DNA of 35,508 bases from Pseudomonadaceae bacterium (lineage in GTDB: Bacteria > Pseudomonadota > Gammaproteobacteria > Pseudomonadales > Pseudomonadaceae), in NCBI GenBank assembly GCA_019747075.1, contig JAIERF010000282.1, positions 1-35,508 on the forward strand. The letters run 5' to 3'. The position numbers and the translations under genes are program-made. Of the stretch, positions 1 through 10,900 are shown in pieces (positions within the stretch are counted from its first letter, which is position 1; each line of letters opens with the position of its first letter). Below the pieces are notes generated by a model that was not told the DNA's origin, searched no databases, and saw only the letters and a program-made list of their open reading frames with translations.

Positions 1-16
1 TAGGTCATCGTCAAGC
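1..16 (+). rRNA. rrf: 3' end of 5S rRNA (partial, runs off left edge)
   Basis: taggtcatcgtcaagc matches the recalled Pseudomonas 5S rRNA 3' end (...GAGAGTAGGTCATCGTCAAGC), followed by a terminator hairpin. Confidence 0.75.
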
Positions 17-25
17 TTCTACACC

Positions 26-65
26 AAACCCCTGATCATCGTAAGATGGTCGGGGGTTTGTCTTT
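26..65 (+). terminator. Rho-independent terminator of upstream rRNA operon
   Basis: aaacccctgatcat-cgtaag-atggtcgggggttt stem (with G-U pairs) followed by T-rich tail. Confidence 0.7.
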
Positions 66-150
66 GCGCGAAGAAAAGGTATTGACCGACTGCTGGCCGG
101 GATACGGTCACGCCGCTATCATGCCGCCTCTATAACCTGGTGCATTCATA

Positions 151-1107
151 ATGCGAACTTTGCTGACACTGCTGCAGGATGGAAAATTTCATTCAGGCCA
201 AGCGCTAGGTGCAGCGCTGGGCGTGAGCCGAAGTGCGGTTTGGAAGCAGTTGCAGCATCTCCGGACTGATTTGGGCTTGCCTGTTCACAGCGTTCGCGGT
301 CGTGGTTATCGTCTTGAGTCTGCCCTCAGTGTTTTAAATGCTGAGGCGCTAACGGCTGATGGTGTTGTTTGGCCCATTTTCTTGCATGAGCAAACTGACT
401 CGACAAATGCTGAGGCGCTACGGCTTCTTGATGCTGGAGTCTCTGCGCCGTTTCTGGTGCTTGCAGAGCAGCAGTTGCAGGGGCGTGGCCGTCGAGGTCG
501 TACGTGGGTTAGCCCCTATGGGCAAAATCTGTACTTCAGCCTCGCTTGGCGCATCGATGGCGGTGCTCGGCATCTTGACGGTTTAAGTCTTGTGGTTGGG
601 CTGGCGGTTCTGCGGGCACTTCAAAGCGTTGGTCTAAATAAGTCGGGTCTTAAGTGGCCGAATGATGTGTTGGTGGGCGGGCGTAAAATTGGCGGCATTT
701 TACTTGAGCTCGTCGGGGATCCTGCTGATGTCTGTCACGTCGTAATGGGGGTGGGCATTAACGTTAATATGCGCCTCGATAATCTGGGTATTGATCAGCC
801 CTGGACATCACTAGTTAACGAGCTTGGTGCGGTCGTTAATCGCAACTCGTTAGTTGCTGCGTTAAGTGTTGAGCTGCAGAAAATTCTGCTGCGTCATCGT
901 CAGGAGGGGTTTGCTGGGCTAAGGAGCGAGTGGGAGTCTGTGCACTTATGGCAGAATCGCCGCGTTTCTTTGTCTACCGCTCAGCGTGACGTCACGGGTG
1001 ATGTGCTTGGCGTGGATAATTGTGGTGCTTTGCGTTTGCTTGTTGAAGGCGTGGAACAAGTTTTTAGCGGGGGCGAAATCAGCTTGAGGCTGCGTGATGA
1101 TTCTTGA
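151..1107 (+). CDS. birA: Bifunctional biotin-[acetyl-CoA-carboxylase] ligase / biotin operon repressor BirA
   Basis: N-terminal HTH (GVSRSAVWKQLQHLR), GRGRRGRTWVSPYGQNLYFSL and KWPNDVLVGGRKIGGIL motifs. Confidence 0.96.
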   Translation: MRTLLTLLQDGKFHSGQALGAALGVSRSAVWKQLQHLRTDLGLPVHSVRGRGYRLESALSVLNAEALTADGVVWPIFLHEQTDSTNAEALRLLDAGVSAPFLVLAEQQLQGRGRRGRTWVSPYGQNLYFSLAWRIDGGARHLDGLSLVVGLAVLRALQSVGLNKSGLKWPNDVLVGGRKIGGILLELVGDPADVCHVVMGVGINVNMRLDNLGIDQPWTSLVNELGAVVNRNSLVAALSVELQKILLRHRQEGFAGLRSEWESVHLWQNRRVSLSTAQRDVTGDVLGVDNCGALRLLVEGVEQVFSGGEISLRLRDDS

Positions 1108-1840
1108 GCTGGACTGTGGAAATACGTTAATTAAATGGCGAGTTCTTAATTCCGGCGTTAGCGATGTTCTGTCTGCTGGGGTAGTTGCAAGCGTTGATGA
1201 GTTGCTCGTTGAGCTTCAGGGGCAGTCAGCTCTTTCCTTGCAGCGTTGCAGGCTTGTTAGCGTGCGCAGCGATGAAGAGACAGCCCTGCTGATTACAGCC
1301 ATAGAGCGTGCGTTCAGTTTGAGATGCTGTTTGGCGAAGCCGGCCCTCTGTGAGGCGGGTGTGCATAACGGTTATGCAGACTACCAGCGTCTAGGTATGG
1401 ATCGTTGGCTTGCAATCATTGGTGCGTATCAGTTGGCGCGCGGCCCATCTCTAGTGTTGGATCTTGGGACTGCGATAACGGCGGACTACGTGGATGCAGC
1501 GGGGCGGCACTTGGGTGGATATATATGCCCGGGGCTGCCGCTAATGAGAGGGCTGTTGCGTACGCATACTCAGCGTATTCGTTATGAGGATCCTGTTGTT
1601 GGCCTTAGAGAACAGTCATTCCAGCCGGGTCGTACGACCATGGATGCTGTCGAGCGTGGAAGTCTTCTGATGCTGCGAGGCTTTGCTGGTACGCAGTTAG
1701 CGGTCGCTGCTGAGTGCTTGGGTGCGGAGTTTGAGGTTTTCTTGACTGGAGGCGATTCGGCCTTGATTCAAGATGTTGTGCCATTTGCCAGGGTTGTGCC
1801 TGACCTTGTCTTCATTGGTTTAGCGGTAGTTTGCCCCTAG
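1097..1840 (+). CDS. coaX: Type III pantothenate kinase
   Basis: MILELDCGNTLIKWR, RLGMDRWLAIIGA, LVLDLGTAITADYVD motifs; overlaps the birA end; alternative GTG start at 1094. Confidence 0.95.
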   Translation: MILELDCGNTLIKWRVLNSGVSDVLSAGVVASVDELLVELQGQSALSLQRCRLVSVRSDEETALLITAIERAFSLRCCLAKPALCEAGVHNGYADYQRLGMDRWLAIIGAYQLARGPSLVLDLGTAITADYVDAAGRHLGGYICPGLPLMRGLLRTHTQRIRYEDPVVGLREQSFQPGRTTMDAVERGSLLMLRGFAGTQLAVAAECLGAEFEVFLTGGDSALIQDVVPFARVVPDLVFIGLAVVCP

Positions 1841-1854
1841 TCCTGAGGTCGTAT

Positions 1855-2532
1855 ATGCGTTGGTTTTTTCTGCTCCTGCTGGTTTTGAATTTGTTCTATT
1901 ACGTCTGGCATCAGCAGCAAGCACCTCTGCGGGTAAAAGAGGTTGAATCATTTTCGCTGTACCAGGGCGCACGGCAGAATATTCGCCTGGTGAGTGAGGC
2001 TGATGTCGCCAGGGTACCTGTAGAGTCAGGCGCTCAAGCCGTCAGCAGTCAGGCGGTTTGTTTGTATCTTGGTAGTTTTGAGCAGGAGGCTGAAGCTCTT
2101 GCGCTAGAGCAGCGGCTTTTGAGTCTTGATATCCAGTCTGGGGTGCGTTCAATTGATGCGGCTGCGGGCGTCGACTACTGGGTATATCTCGTTCCGTTGG
2201 CTTCTAGGCAGGCATCTTTGCGCCAGTTGAAAGAGTTGCAGGCTCGAAAAATCGATAGCTACATTATTGGTCAGGGTGATCTGGCCAATGGTATTTCTTT
2301 GGGGATTTTTCCGCGCAGCGATTCTGCTGAAAGTGTAATGCAGCGTTTGCGTGAGGCGGGTTACGAGCCGATGTTGCGCGAGTTATCACGAGCTCACCGG
2401 GCTTACTGGGTGAGAATTGCCCCGGAAAGTCGCCGTTTGGCGAGTGATGCACTGCTTGAAAGCTTGGCTCGGGACTTTGAGCGACTGGAGCACCAGTTAA
2501 TGCCATGCGAAGGTGTTGCATCGGCGGGCTAG
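1855..2532 (+). CDS. SPOR-domain-containing membrane-anchored protein
   Basis: N-terminal hydrophobic segment MRWFFLLLLVLNLFYYVW; CLYLGSFEQEAEALALEQRL and SLGIFPRSDSAESVMQRLREAGYEP resemble SPOR repeats; ATG at 1855 preferred to the TTG at 1831. Confidence 0.75.
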   Translation: MRWFFLLLLVLNLFYYVWHQQQAPLRVKEVESFSLYQGARQNIRLVSEADVARVPVESGAQAVSSQAVCLYLGSFEQEAEALALEQRLLSLDIQSGVRSIDAAAGVDYWVYLVPLASRQASLRQLKELQARKIDSYIIGQGDLANGISLGIFPRSDSAESVMQRLREAGYEPMLRELSRAHRAYWVRIAPESRRLASDALLESLARDFERLEHQLMPCEGVASAG

Positions 2533-2631
2533 TTTGCATAGAATGGCGCCCGCTTCATGGAGAGCTGCCGAAAGCGGTGTCATGAAGTTGCTGTCGATAG
2601 AAGCTAACCTTAGGTTTTTAAAAGGAAAAGC

Positions 2632-2660
2632 TTGACAGCGGGTCGGCAAGCAAAGAGAAT
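2632..2660 (+). promoter_or_regulatory. sigma70-like promoter for tRNA-Tyr/Gly/Thr(-tufB)
   Basis: TTGACA (2632-2637), 17-bp spacer, GAGAAT (2655-2660), just upstream of the tRNA. Confidence 0.75.
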
Positions 2661-2672
2661 GCCGGCACTTTT

Positions 2673-2758
<86 letters not shown>

Positions 2759-2778
2759 TTCAGTATGAGTATCAGGCT

Positions 2779-2852
2779 GCGGGTGTAGTTTAGTGGTAGA
2801 ACCTTAGCCTTCCAAGCTAATGATGCGGGTTCGATTCCCGCCACCCGCTCCA
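2779..2852 (+). tRNA. tRNA-Gly (TCC)
   Basis: Cloverleaf GCGGGTG...CACCCGC T CCA, anticodon loop cttccaa, GGTTCGATTCC. Confidence 0.96.
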
Positions 2853-2878
2853 AGTTTGATGTTCTGAAAAAGCGTTTG

Positions 2879-2954
2879 GCTCATGTAGCTCAGTTGGTAG
2901 AGCACACCCTTGGTAAGGGTGAGGTCAGCGGTTCGAATCCGCTCATGAGCTCCA
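2879..2954 (+). tRNA. tRNA-Thr (GGT)
   Basis: Cloverleaf GCTCATG...CATGAGC T CCA, anticodon loop ttggtaa, GGTTCGAATCC. Confidence 0.96.
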
Positions 2955-2959
2955 TTATT

Positions 2960-2996
2960 TAAAGGCAGATATGCAGATATCTGCCTTTATTTTAAT
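2960..2996 (+). terminator. Terminator/attenuator-like hairpin between tRNA-Thr and tufB
   Basis: Perfect 13-bp stem taaaggcagatat-gcag-atatctgccttta followed by ttttaat. Confidence 0.6.
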
Positions 2997-3044
2997 GGCG
3001 GTAATTTGCTCAATTCTTTGATGATTCGATGGGAGACGGTCAAA

Positions 3045-4238
<1,194 letters not shown>

Positions 4239-4242
4239 TCGA

Positions 4243-4271
4243 TTGATCAAATCTCATCGGGCCGGCATAAT
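4243..4271 (+). promoter_or_regulatory. sigma70-like promoter for tRNA-Trp-secE-nusG
   Basis: TTGATC (4243-4248), 17-bp spacer, CATAAT (4266-4271), between tufB stop and tRNA-Trp. Confidence 0.65.
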
Positions 4272-4292
4272 GGTCGGCCTGATTTTGTTTTT

Positions 4293-4368
4293 AGGTCAGT
4301 AGCTCAATTGGCAGAGCGACGGTCTCCAAAACCGTAGGTTGGGGGTTCGATTCCCTCCTGACCTGCCA
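4293..4368 (+). tRNA. tRNA-Trp (CCA)
   Basis: Cloverleaf AGGTCAG...CTGACCT G CCA, anticodon loop ctccaaa, GGTTCGATTCC. Confidence 0.96.
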
Positions 4369-4415
4369 GATTCTCCTTCGGATGAACTGGTGTGTCTTTT
4401 ACAGGATCCTTGCAA

Positions 4416-4784
4416 ATGAATGCCAAGGCTGAAACCGTTGAATCACGTTACGACCTTTTGAAGTGGCTTGTTGTTGCTGCTTTGATTGTGGTCGGTGTGG
4501 TTGGTAATCAGTTCTACGCCGCAGAGCCCATTATCTATCGTGTATTGGCGCTGTTGGCTATTGCTGTTGTTGCTGCTTATGTTGGTTTGCAGACGGCAAA
4601 AGGTCAGGCGTTCTTTGGCTTGGTGAAAGAAGCGCGCATCGAGATCCGTAAGGTTGTTTGGCCTACGCGCCAAGAAACCACGCAGACTACGTTGATCGTG
4701 GTTGCCGTGGTTCTGGTTATGGCGCTGCTGTTGTGGGGTCTTGATTCCCTGCTTGGCTGGCTTGTTTCGTTGATTGTTGGTTAA
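4416..4784 (+). CDS. secE: Preprotein translocase subunit SecE
   Basis: Three hydrophobic segments, [22 protein letters not shown] motif; upstream of nusG. Confidence 0.96.
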   Translation: MNAKAETVESRYDLLKWLVVAALIVVGVVGNQFYAAEPIIYRVLALLAIAVVAAYVGLQTAKGQAFFGLVKEARIEIRKVVWPTRQETTQTTLIVVAVVLVMALLLWGLDSLLGWLVSLIVG

Positions 4785-4794
4785 AAGGTGTCCC

Positions 4795-5328
4795 GTGGCT
4801 AAGCGTTGGTACGTTGTGCATGCTTACTCGGGTTACGAGAAGCATGTAATGCGCTCACTGATTGAGCGTGTGAAGCTGGCCGGCATGGAAGACGGCTTTG
4901 GCGAAATTCTGGTTCCCACTGAAGAAGTGGTTGAAATGCGTAATGGCCAGAAGCGCAAAAGCGAGCGCAAGTTCTTTCCAGGCTATGTGCTGGTACAGAT
5001 GGATATGAACGAGGGTACTTGGCACTTGGTCAAGGATACACCTCGGGTGATGGGCTTTATCGGCGGTACTGCGGATAAGCCTGCGCCAATCACAGATAAA
5101 GAAGCCGAGGCGATTCTGCGTCGCGTTGCTGATGGTAGCGACAAGCCGAAGCCGAAGACGTTGTTTGAGCCGGGTGAAGTTGTTCGGGTCGTTGATGGTC
5201 CGTTCGCTGACTTTAATGGTGTGGTTGAAGAGGTCAATTACGAGAAGAGCCGCCTGCAGGTTGCTGTTCTCATCTTTGGTCGCTCGACGCCCGTTGAGTT
5301 GGAATTCAGCCAGGTCGAAAAGGCGTAG
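4795..5328 (+). CDS. nusG: Transcription termination/antitermination factor NusG
   Basis: GTG start, [36 protein letters not shown] motif [21 protein letters not shown]. Confidence 0.98.
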   Translation: MAKRWYVVHAYSGYEKHVMRSLIERVKLAGMEDGFGEILVPTEEVVEMRNGQKRKSERKFFPGYVLVQMDMNEGTWHLVKDTPRVMGFIGGTADKPAPITDKEAEAILRRVADGSDKPKPKTLFEPGEVVRVVDGPFADFNGVVEEVNYEKSRLQVAVLIFGRSTPVELEFSQVEKA

Positions 5329-5345
5329 CTTAAAAGCATCCTAGA

Positions 5346-5374
5346 CCCCGCAGCCTTAGGCTGTGGGGTTTTTT
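5346..5374 (+). terminator. Rho-independent terminator after nusG
   Basis: ccccgcag-ccttagg-ctgtgggg followed by TTTTTT. Confidence 0.85.
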
Positions 5375-5443
5375 CGTCACTGGGATAAACGTGTAAGTAA
5401 CCGGGGAGCCGTAAGGCGCTTGAACCCGAATTTGGAGTAGCTC
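5375..5443 (+). promoter_or_regulatory. Candidate rplK leader (possible L1 autoregulatory site)
   Basis: 69-nt leader with GC-rich segment ccggggagccgtaaggcgcttgaacccg ahead of rplK; L1 represses rplKA through the rplK leader in E. coli. Position-based, not folded. Confidence 0.4.
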
Positions 5444-5875
5444 ATGGCTAAGAAGATTAATGCTTATATCAAGCTGCAAGTGAAGGCTGGCCAGGCCAAC
5501 CCTTCGCCACCCGTGGGCCCTGCACTGGGTCAACACGGCGTGAATATCATGGAGTTCTGTAAGGCGTTCAACGCCCGGACCCAGGGTATGGAAGCTGGCT
5601 TGCCAACTCCGGTCATCATCACTGTATACAGCGACCGTAGCTTCACTTTCGAAACCAAAAGCACCCCTGCTTCGGTTCTGCTGAAGAAGGCTGCAGGCCT
5701 GACCAGCGGTTCGGCTCGTCCGAATACCGTTAAGGTTGGCACTGTTACTCGTGCTCAGCTGGAAGAGATCGCGAAAACCAAAAACGCTGATCTGACCGCT
5801 GCCGATATGGATGCCGCTGTGCGCACTATCGCCGGCTCCGCTCGTAGCATGGGCCTGAACGTGGAGGGTGTGTAA
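5444..5875 (+). CDS. rplK: 50S ribosomal protein L11
   Basis: 143 aa; [33 protein letters not shown]. Confidence 0.99.
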   Translation: MAKKINAYIKLQVKAGQANPSPPVGPALGQHGVNIMEFCKAFNARTQGMEAGLPTPVIITVYSDRSFTFETKSTPASVLLKKAAGLTSGSARPNTVKVGTVTRAQLEEIAKTKNADLTAADMDAAVRTIAGSARSMGLNVEGV

Positions 5876-6570
5876 TGGCTAAGTTGACTAAGCGCCAAAA
5901 GGCCATCGCGGCCAAAGTAGTTGCTGGCAAGTCTTACAACTTTGAAGAAGCAGCTGTGCTGCTGGCTGAGTTGTCTGCTGTCAAGTTCACCGAGTCGTTC
6001 GACGTTGCTGTGAACCTGGGTGTTGATCCGCGTAAATCCGACCAGGTTGTTCGTGGCGCTACCGTGCTGCCGAACGGTACTGGCAAGACTGTCCGCGTTG
6101 CCGTGTTCACCCAGGGTCCAGGCGCTGAAGCTGCCCTGGCCGCTGGCGCTGACAAAGTTGGTATGGACGAATTGGCTGCTGAGATGAAAGCCGGCGACCT
6201 GAACTACGACGTAGTAATTGCCTCCCCGGACGCAATGCGTGTTGTTGGTCAGTTGGGTCAGATCCTCGGCCCGCGCGGCCTGATGCCTAACCCGAAAGTG
6301 GGTACTGTAACTGCCGACGTCGCCACTGCCGTGAAAAACGCCAAGGCTGGTCAGGTTCGTTATCGCACCGACAAGAACGGCATCATCCACACCTCGATCG
6401 GTAAAGTTGGCTTTGAAGCCAGCAAGCTGAAAGAAAACGTGGAAGCGCTGATTGCTGACCTGAAGCGTCTGAAACCTTCGACTTCGAAGGGCATCTACGT
6501 TAAGCGCGTAAGCATCAGCACTACCATGGGCCCAGGTCTGGTTATCGACCAGGCTTCGCTCGACGCGTAA
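5875..6570 (+). CDS. rplA: 50S ribosomal protein L1
   Basis: 231 aa; [10 protein letters not shown], start overlaps rplK stop by one base (TAATG). Confidence 0.99.
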   Translation: MAKLTKRQKAIAAKVVAGKSYNFEEAAVLLAELSAVKFTESFDVAVNLGVDPRKSDQVVRGATVLPNGTGKTVRVAVFTQGPGAEAALAAGADKVGMDELAAEMKAGDLNYDVVIASPDAMRVVGQLGQILGPRGLMPNPKVGTVTADVATAVKNAKAGQVRYRTDKNGIIHTSIGKVGFEASKLKENVEALIADLKRLKPSTSKGIYVKRVSISTTMGPGLVIDQASLDA

Positions 6571-6783
6571 GCGACTGTTGTAAATGAATAGGCGGGTGAG
6601 GGTGACCTCATCCGCACGCAAGATTGGGGTCCCTGCCTGGCGGGGGCTATCCAAGACCGTAGGCGGCGCAAGCCTTAAACCATAAGCCTACGCAGATGGT
6701 GCTCCCGGTTCTTTACCGAATCAGACACCAAAACGACATCCGGCTTCGGCCAGATGAAACGGTAACAAGCAGGAGTTTTACCC
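6571..6783 (+). promoter_or_regulatory. rplJ leader region (candidate L10/L12 autoregulatory RNA)
   Basis: 213-nt structured-looking intergenic leader upstream of rplJ, same place as the L10 leader known from other bacteria. Confidence 0.6.
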
Positions 6784-7284
6784 GTGGCAATTAAACTCGA
6801 AGACAAGAAGGCCATCGTCGCTGAAGTCAACGAGGCTGCCAAAGCTGCCCTGTCCGCTGTTGTGGCTGATGCCCGCGGTGTGACGGTAGGCGCTATGACC
6901 GGACTCCGTAAAGAGGCTCGTGAAGCTGGTGTGTACGTGCGCGTTGTGCGTAACACCCTGCTCAAGCGTGCCGTTGCTGACACTGAATACAGTGTTCTCA
7001 ACGACGCCTTCACTGGCCCGACCTTGATTGCATTCTCCAACGAACACCCGGGCGCTGCTGCTCGTCTGTTCAAAGAGTTCGCTAAAGGTAACGATAAGTT
7101 CGAGATCAAGGCAGCTGCGTTTGAGGGCAAGTTCCTCGCAGCAAACCAGATCGACGTTTTGGCTTCGCTGCCAACTCGCGACGAAGCTATTGCACGACTG
7201 ATGAGCGTGATTCAAGGCGCTACCAGCAAGCTGGCTCGTACTCTGGCGGCCGTTCGCGATCAGAAAGAAGCTGCCGCTGCCTAA
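6784..7284 (+). CDS. rplJ: 50S ribosomal protein L10
   Basis: 166 aa; GTG start; L10 family sequence, operon position. Confidence 0.98.
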   Translation: MAIKLEDKKAIVAEVNEAAKAALSAVVADARGVTVGAMTGLRKEAREAGVYVRVVRNTLLKRAVADTEYSVLNDAFTGPTLIAFSNEHPGAAARLFKEFAKGNDKFEIKAAAFEGKFLAANQIDVLASLPTRDEAIARLMSVIQGATSKLARTLAAVRDQKEAAAA

Positions 7285-7364
7285 GGCATCGAAAGTACTT
7301 TCAACATCATATGTTTAATTTGATAGCTGCCTAGGCTGTCACCCCAATACAGGAATTTATAGTC

Positions 7365-7730
7365 ATGTCTCTGACTAACGAACAAATCATCGAAGCCATC
7401 GGCCAGAAAACCGTTCTGGAAGTTGTTGAGCTGATCAAAGCAATGGAAGAAACCTTCGGCGTGACCGCTGCTGTTGCCGCTGCTGGCCCAGCTGCTGCTG
7501 CCGCTGTTGTTGAAGAGCAAACCGAGTTCAACGTTGTTCTGGTTGAAGCCGGCGAGAAGAAAGTAAACGTGATCAAGGCCGTTCGTGAACTGACCGGTCT
7601 GGGTCTGAAAGAAGCCAAGGCTGTAGTTGACGGCGCTCCTGGCGTGGTTAAAGAAGGCGTGTCGAAAGACGAAGCCGAAGCCGCTAAAAAGGCTCTGGAA
7701 GAAGCTGGCGCCAAAGTCGAGCTCAAGTAA
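7365..7730 (+). CDS. rplL: 50S ribosomal protein L7/L12
   Basis: 121 aa; [28 protein letters not shown]. Confidence 0.99.
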   Translation: MSLTNEQIIEAIGQKTVLEVVELIKAMEETFGVTAAVAAAGPAAAAAVVEEQTEFNVVLVEAGEKKVNVIKAVRELTGLGLKEAKAVVDGAPGVVKEGVSKDEAEAAKKALEEAGAKVELK

Positions 7731-7776
7731 GCGAAGACTTTGCGTCTACAGCCTGCGCGACTCGCGTAAGGCTGAT

Positions 7777-7805
7777 GGCTGGTGGCTTTTGCCACCGGCC
7801 TTTTT
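7777..7805 (+). terminator. rplL-rpoB intergenic terminator/attenuator
   Basis: 10-bp stem ggctggtggc-tttt-gccaccggcc (one G-U) followed by TTTTT. Confidence 0.8.
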
Positions 7806-7953
7806 CCGTTATGGGCGTTTGGCTGTGAGCCAGCGCCCTTAACTGAAGCACTACCACCCGATGCGGTGGCGCAAACCAAGGGGTTTGCAAGATTTTCTGG
7901 CTGCTCCCGTCGGGAGGGGCCAAACAAGCAGGTGACCAAGCTGGGGAACGCTG

Positions 7954-10900
7954 ATGGCTTACTCATATACTGAGAAAAAACGTATCCGCAAGGACTTTAG
8001 CAAGCTGCCGGACGTCATGGATGTGCCCTATCTCCTGGCCATCCAGCTGGATTCGTATCGCGAATTCTTGCAGGCAGGGGCAACCAAAGATCAGTTCCGT
8101 GACGTCGGTCTGCATGCGGCCTTCAAGTCCGTGTTCCCGATTAGCAGCTATTCGGGCAATGCTGCCCTGGAATATGTTGGTTATCGCCTGGGCGAGCCGG
8201 CCTTTGATGTCAAAGAGTGTGTTCAGCGTGGCGTGACGTTTGCCGTCCCGCTGCGGGTAAAAGTGCGTCTGATCATTTTCGATAAGGAATCGTCGAACAA
8301 AGCGATCAAGGACATCAAGGAGCAAGAAGTTTACATGGGGGAAATCCCCCTGATGACCGAGAACGGTACCTTCGTTATCAACGGTACTGAGCGCGTCATC
8401 GTTTCCCAGTTGCACCGTTCGCCTGGCGTGTTCTTCGACCACGACCGTGGTAAGACCCACAGCTCTGGCAAACTGCTGTACTCGGCTCGCGTGATTCCTT
8501 ACCGCGGTTCGTGGCTGGACTTCGAATTCGACCCGAAAGACTGCGTGTTCGTGCGTATCGACCGTCGCCGCAAGCTGCCGGCCTCCGTGCTGCTGCGTGC
8601 TCTCGGTTACAGCACTGAGCAAGTGCTCGACGCCTTCTATGCCACCAACGTTTTCCACGTCAAGGGCGAGACCTTGAGCCTGGAGTTGGTGCCGCAGCGT
8701 CTGCGCGGTGAAATTGCCGTTCTCGATATCAAAGACGACAAGGGCAAGGTCATCGTTGAGCAAGGCCGCCGTATTACTGCGCGCCACATCAACCAGTTGG
8801 AAAAAGCCGGCATCAAAGAGCTGGAAGTTCCGCTGGACTACGTCATTGGTCGCACCACGGCCAAGGCCATCGTGCATCCGGCCACCGGCGAGATCATTGC
8901 CGAGTGCAATACCGAGTTGAGCACCGAGTTGCTGGCCAAGATTGCCAGCTCGCAAGTAGTGCGCATCGAAACCTTGTACACCAACGACATCGACTGCGGT
9001 CCGTTCGTGTCCGACACCCTGAAAATCGACTCCAGCAGCAACCAACTGGAAGCCCTGGTCGAGATCTACCGGATGATGCGTCCTGGCGAGCCACCTACGA
9101 AGGATGCCGCTGAAACCCTGTTCAACAACCTGTTCTTCAGCCCAGAGCGTTACGATCTGTCGGCTGTTGGTCGGATGAAGTTCAACCGTCGTATCGGTCG
9201 TACCGAAATCGAAGGTTCGGGCGTGCTGTGCAAGGAAGATATCGTCGAGGTGCTCAAGACCCTGGTCGATATCCGTAACGGCAAAGGCATCGTCGATGAC
9301 ATCGACCACCTCGGCAACCGTCGCGTACGTTGCGTCGGCGAGATGGCTGAGAACCAGTTCCGCGTTGGCTTGGTCCGCGTTGAGCGGGCAGTCAAAGAGC
9401 GTCTGTCGATGGCCGAAAGCGAAGGCCTGATGCCGCAAGACCTGATCAACGCCAAGCCGGTTGCGGCGGCGGTGAAAGAGTTCTTCGGTTCCAGCCAGCT
9501 TTCGCAGTTCATGGACCAGAACAACCCGCTCTCCGAGATCACCCACAAGCGCCGTGTCTCTGCACTCGGCCCGGGCGGTCTGACCCGTGAGCGCGCCGGC
9601 TTTGAAGTCCGCGACGTACACCCGACTCACTACGGTCGCGTGTGCCCGATTGAAACGCCGGAAGGTCCGAACATCGGTCTGATCAACTCCCTGGCGGCCT
9701 ATGCGCGCACCAACCAGTACGGCTTCCTCGAGACACCGTACCGTGTGGTGAAAGACACCCTGGTCACCAGCGAGATCGTGTTCCTCTCGGCGATCGAAGA
9801 AGCTGACCACGTCATCGCTCAGGCTTCGGCCTTGATGAACGAAAAAGGCGAACTGGTTGACGAGTTGGTGGCCGTGCGTCACCTCAACGAGTTCACCGTT
9901 AAGGCGCCAGAAGACGTGACCTTGATGGACGTGTCGCCGAAGCAGGTTGTTTCGGTTGCCGCCTCGTTGATCCCGTTCCTCGAGCACGACGACGCCAACC
10001 GTGCGTTGATGGGTTCGAACATGCAGCGTCAGGCTGTACCGACCCTGCGCGCTGACAAGCCGCTGGTAGGTACCGGCATGGAGCGCAACGTAGCGCGTGA
10101 CTCCGGCGTTTGCGTCGTGGCACGTCGTGGCGGTGTGATCGACTCTGTCGATGCCAGCCGTGTGGTCGTGCGCGTCAATGACGACGAAGTTGAGACTGGC
10201 GAAGCCGGTGTCGACATCTACAACCTGACCAAGTACACCCGCTCCAACCAGAACACCTGCATCAACCAGCGTCCGCTGGTGAACAAAGGTGACAAGGTTG
10301 AGCGCAGCGACATCCTGGCCGACGGTCCGTCCACCGACATGGGTGAGCTGGCTCTGGGTCAGAACATGCGCATCGCGTTCATGGCCTGGAACGGTTACAA
10401 CTTCGAAGACTCCATCTGCCTGTCCGAGCGTGTGGTTCAGGAAGATCGCTTCACCACGATCCACATCCAGGAACTGACCTGTGTGGCCCGTGACACCAAG
10501 CTGGGGCCAGAGGAAATCACTGCCGATATCCCGAACGTGGGTGAAGCGGCGCTGAACAAGCTGGACGAAGCCGGTATCGTTTATGTAGGTGCTGAAGTTG
10601 GCGCTGGCGACATTCTGGTTGGTAAAGTTACGCCGAAAGGCGAGACCCAACTGACTCCAGAAGAGAAGCTGTTGCGTGCCATCTTCGGTGAAAAAGCCAG
10701 CGACGTTAAAGACACTGGCTTGCGCGTACCGACCGGTACCAAAGGCACCGTAATTGACGTACAGGTCTTCACCCGCGACGGCGTTGAGCGTGACTCGCGC
10801 GCCCTGTCGATCGAGAAGAGCCAGCTCGACGAGATCCGTAAGGATCTGAACGAAGAGTTCCGCATTGTTGAAGGTGCAACCTTCGAGCGTCTGCGTTCGG

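Noticed and set aside
66-150. birA promoter with ttgacc near position 83
   Set aside because: No acceptable -10 at 16-18 bp spacing.
4260-4292. Hairpin plus T-run before tRNA-Trp as a plain terminator feature
   Set aside because: Only 7 bp with a G-U pair and overlapping a good promoter; reported as an ambiguous finding instead of a firm terminator.
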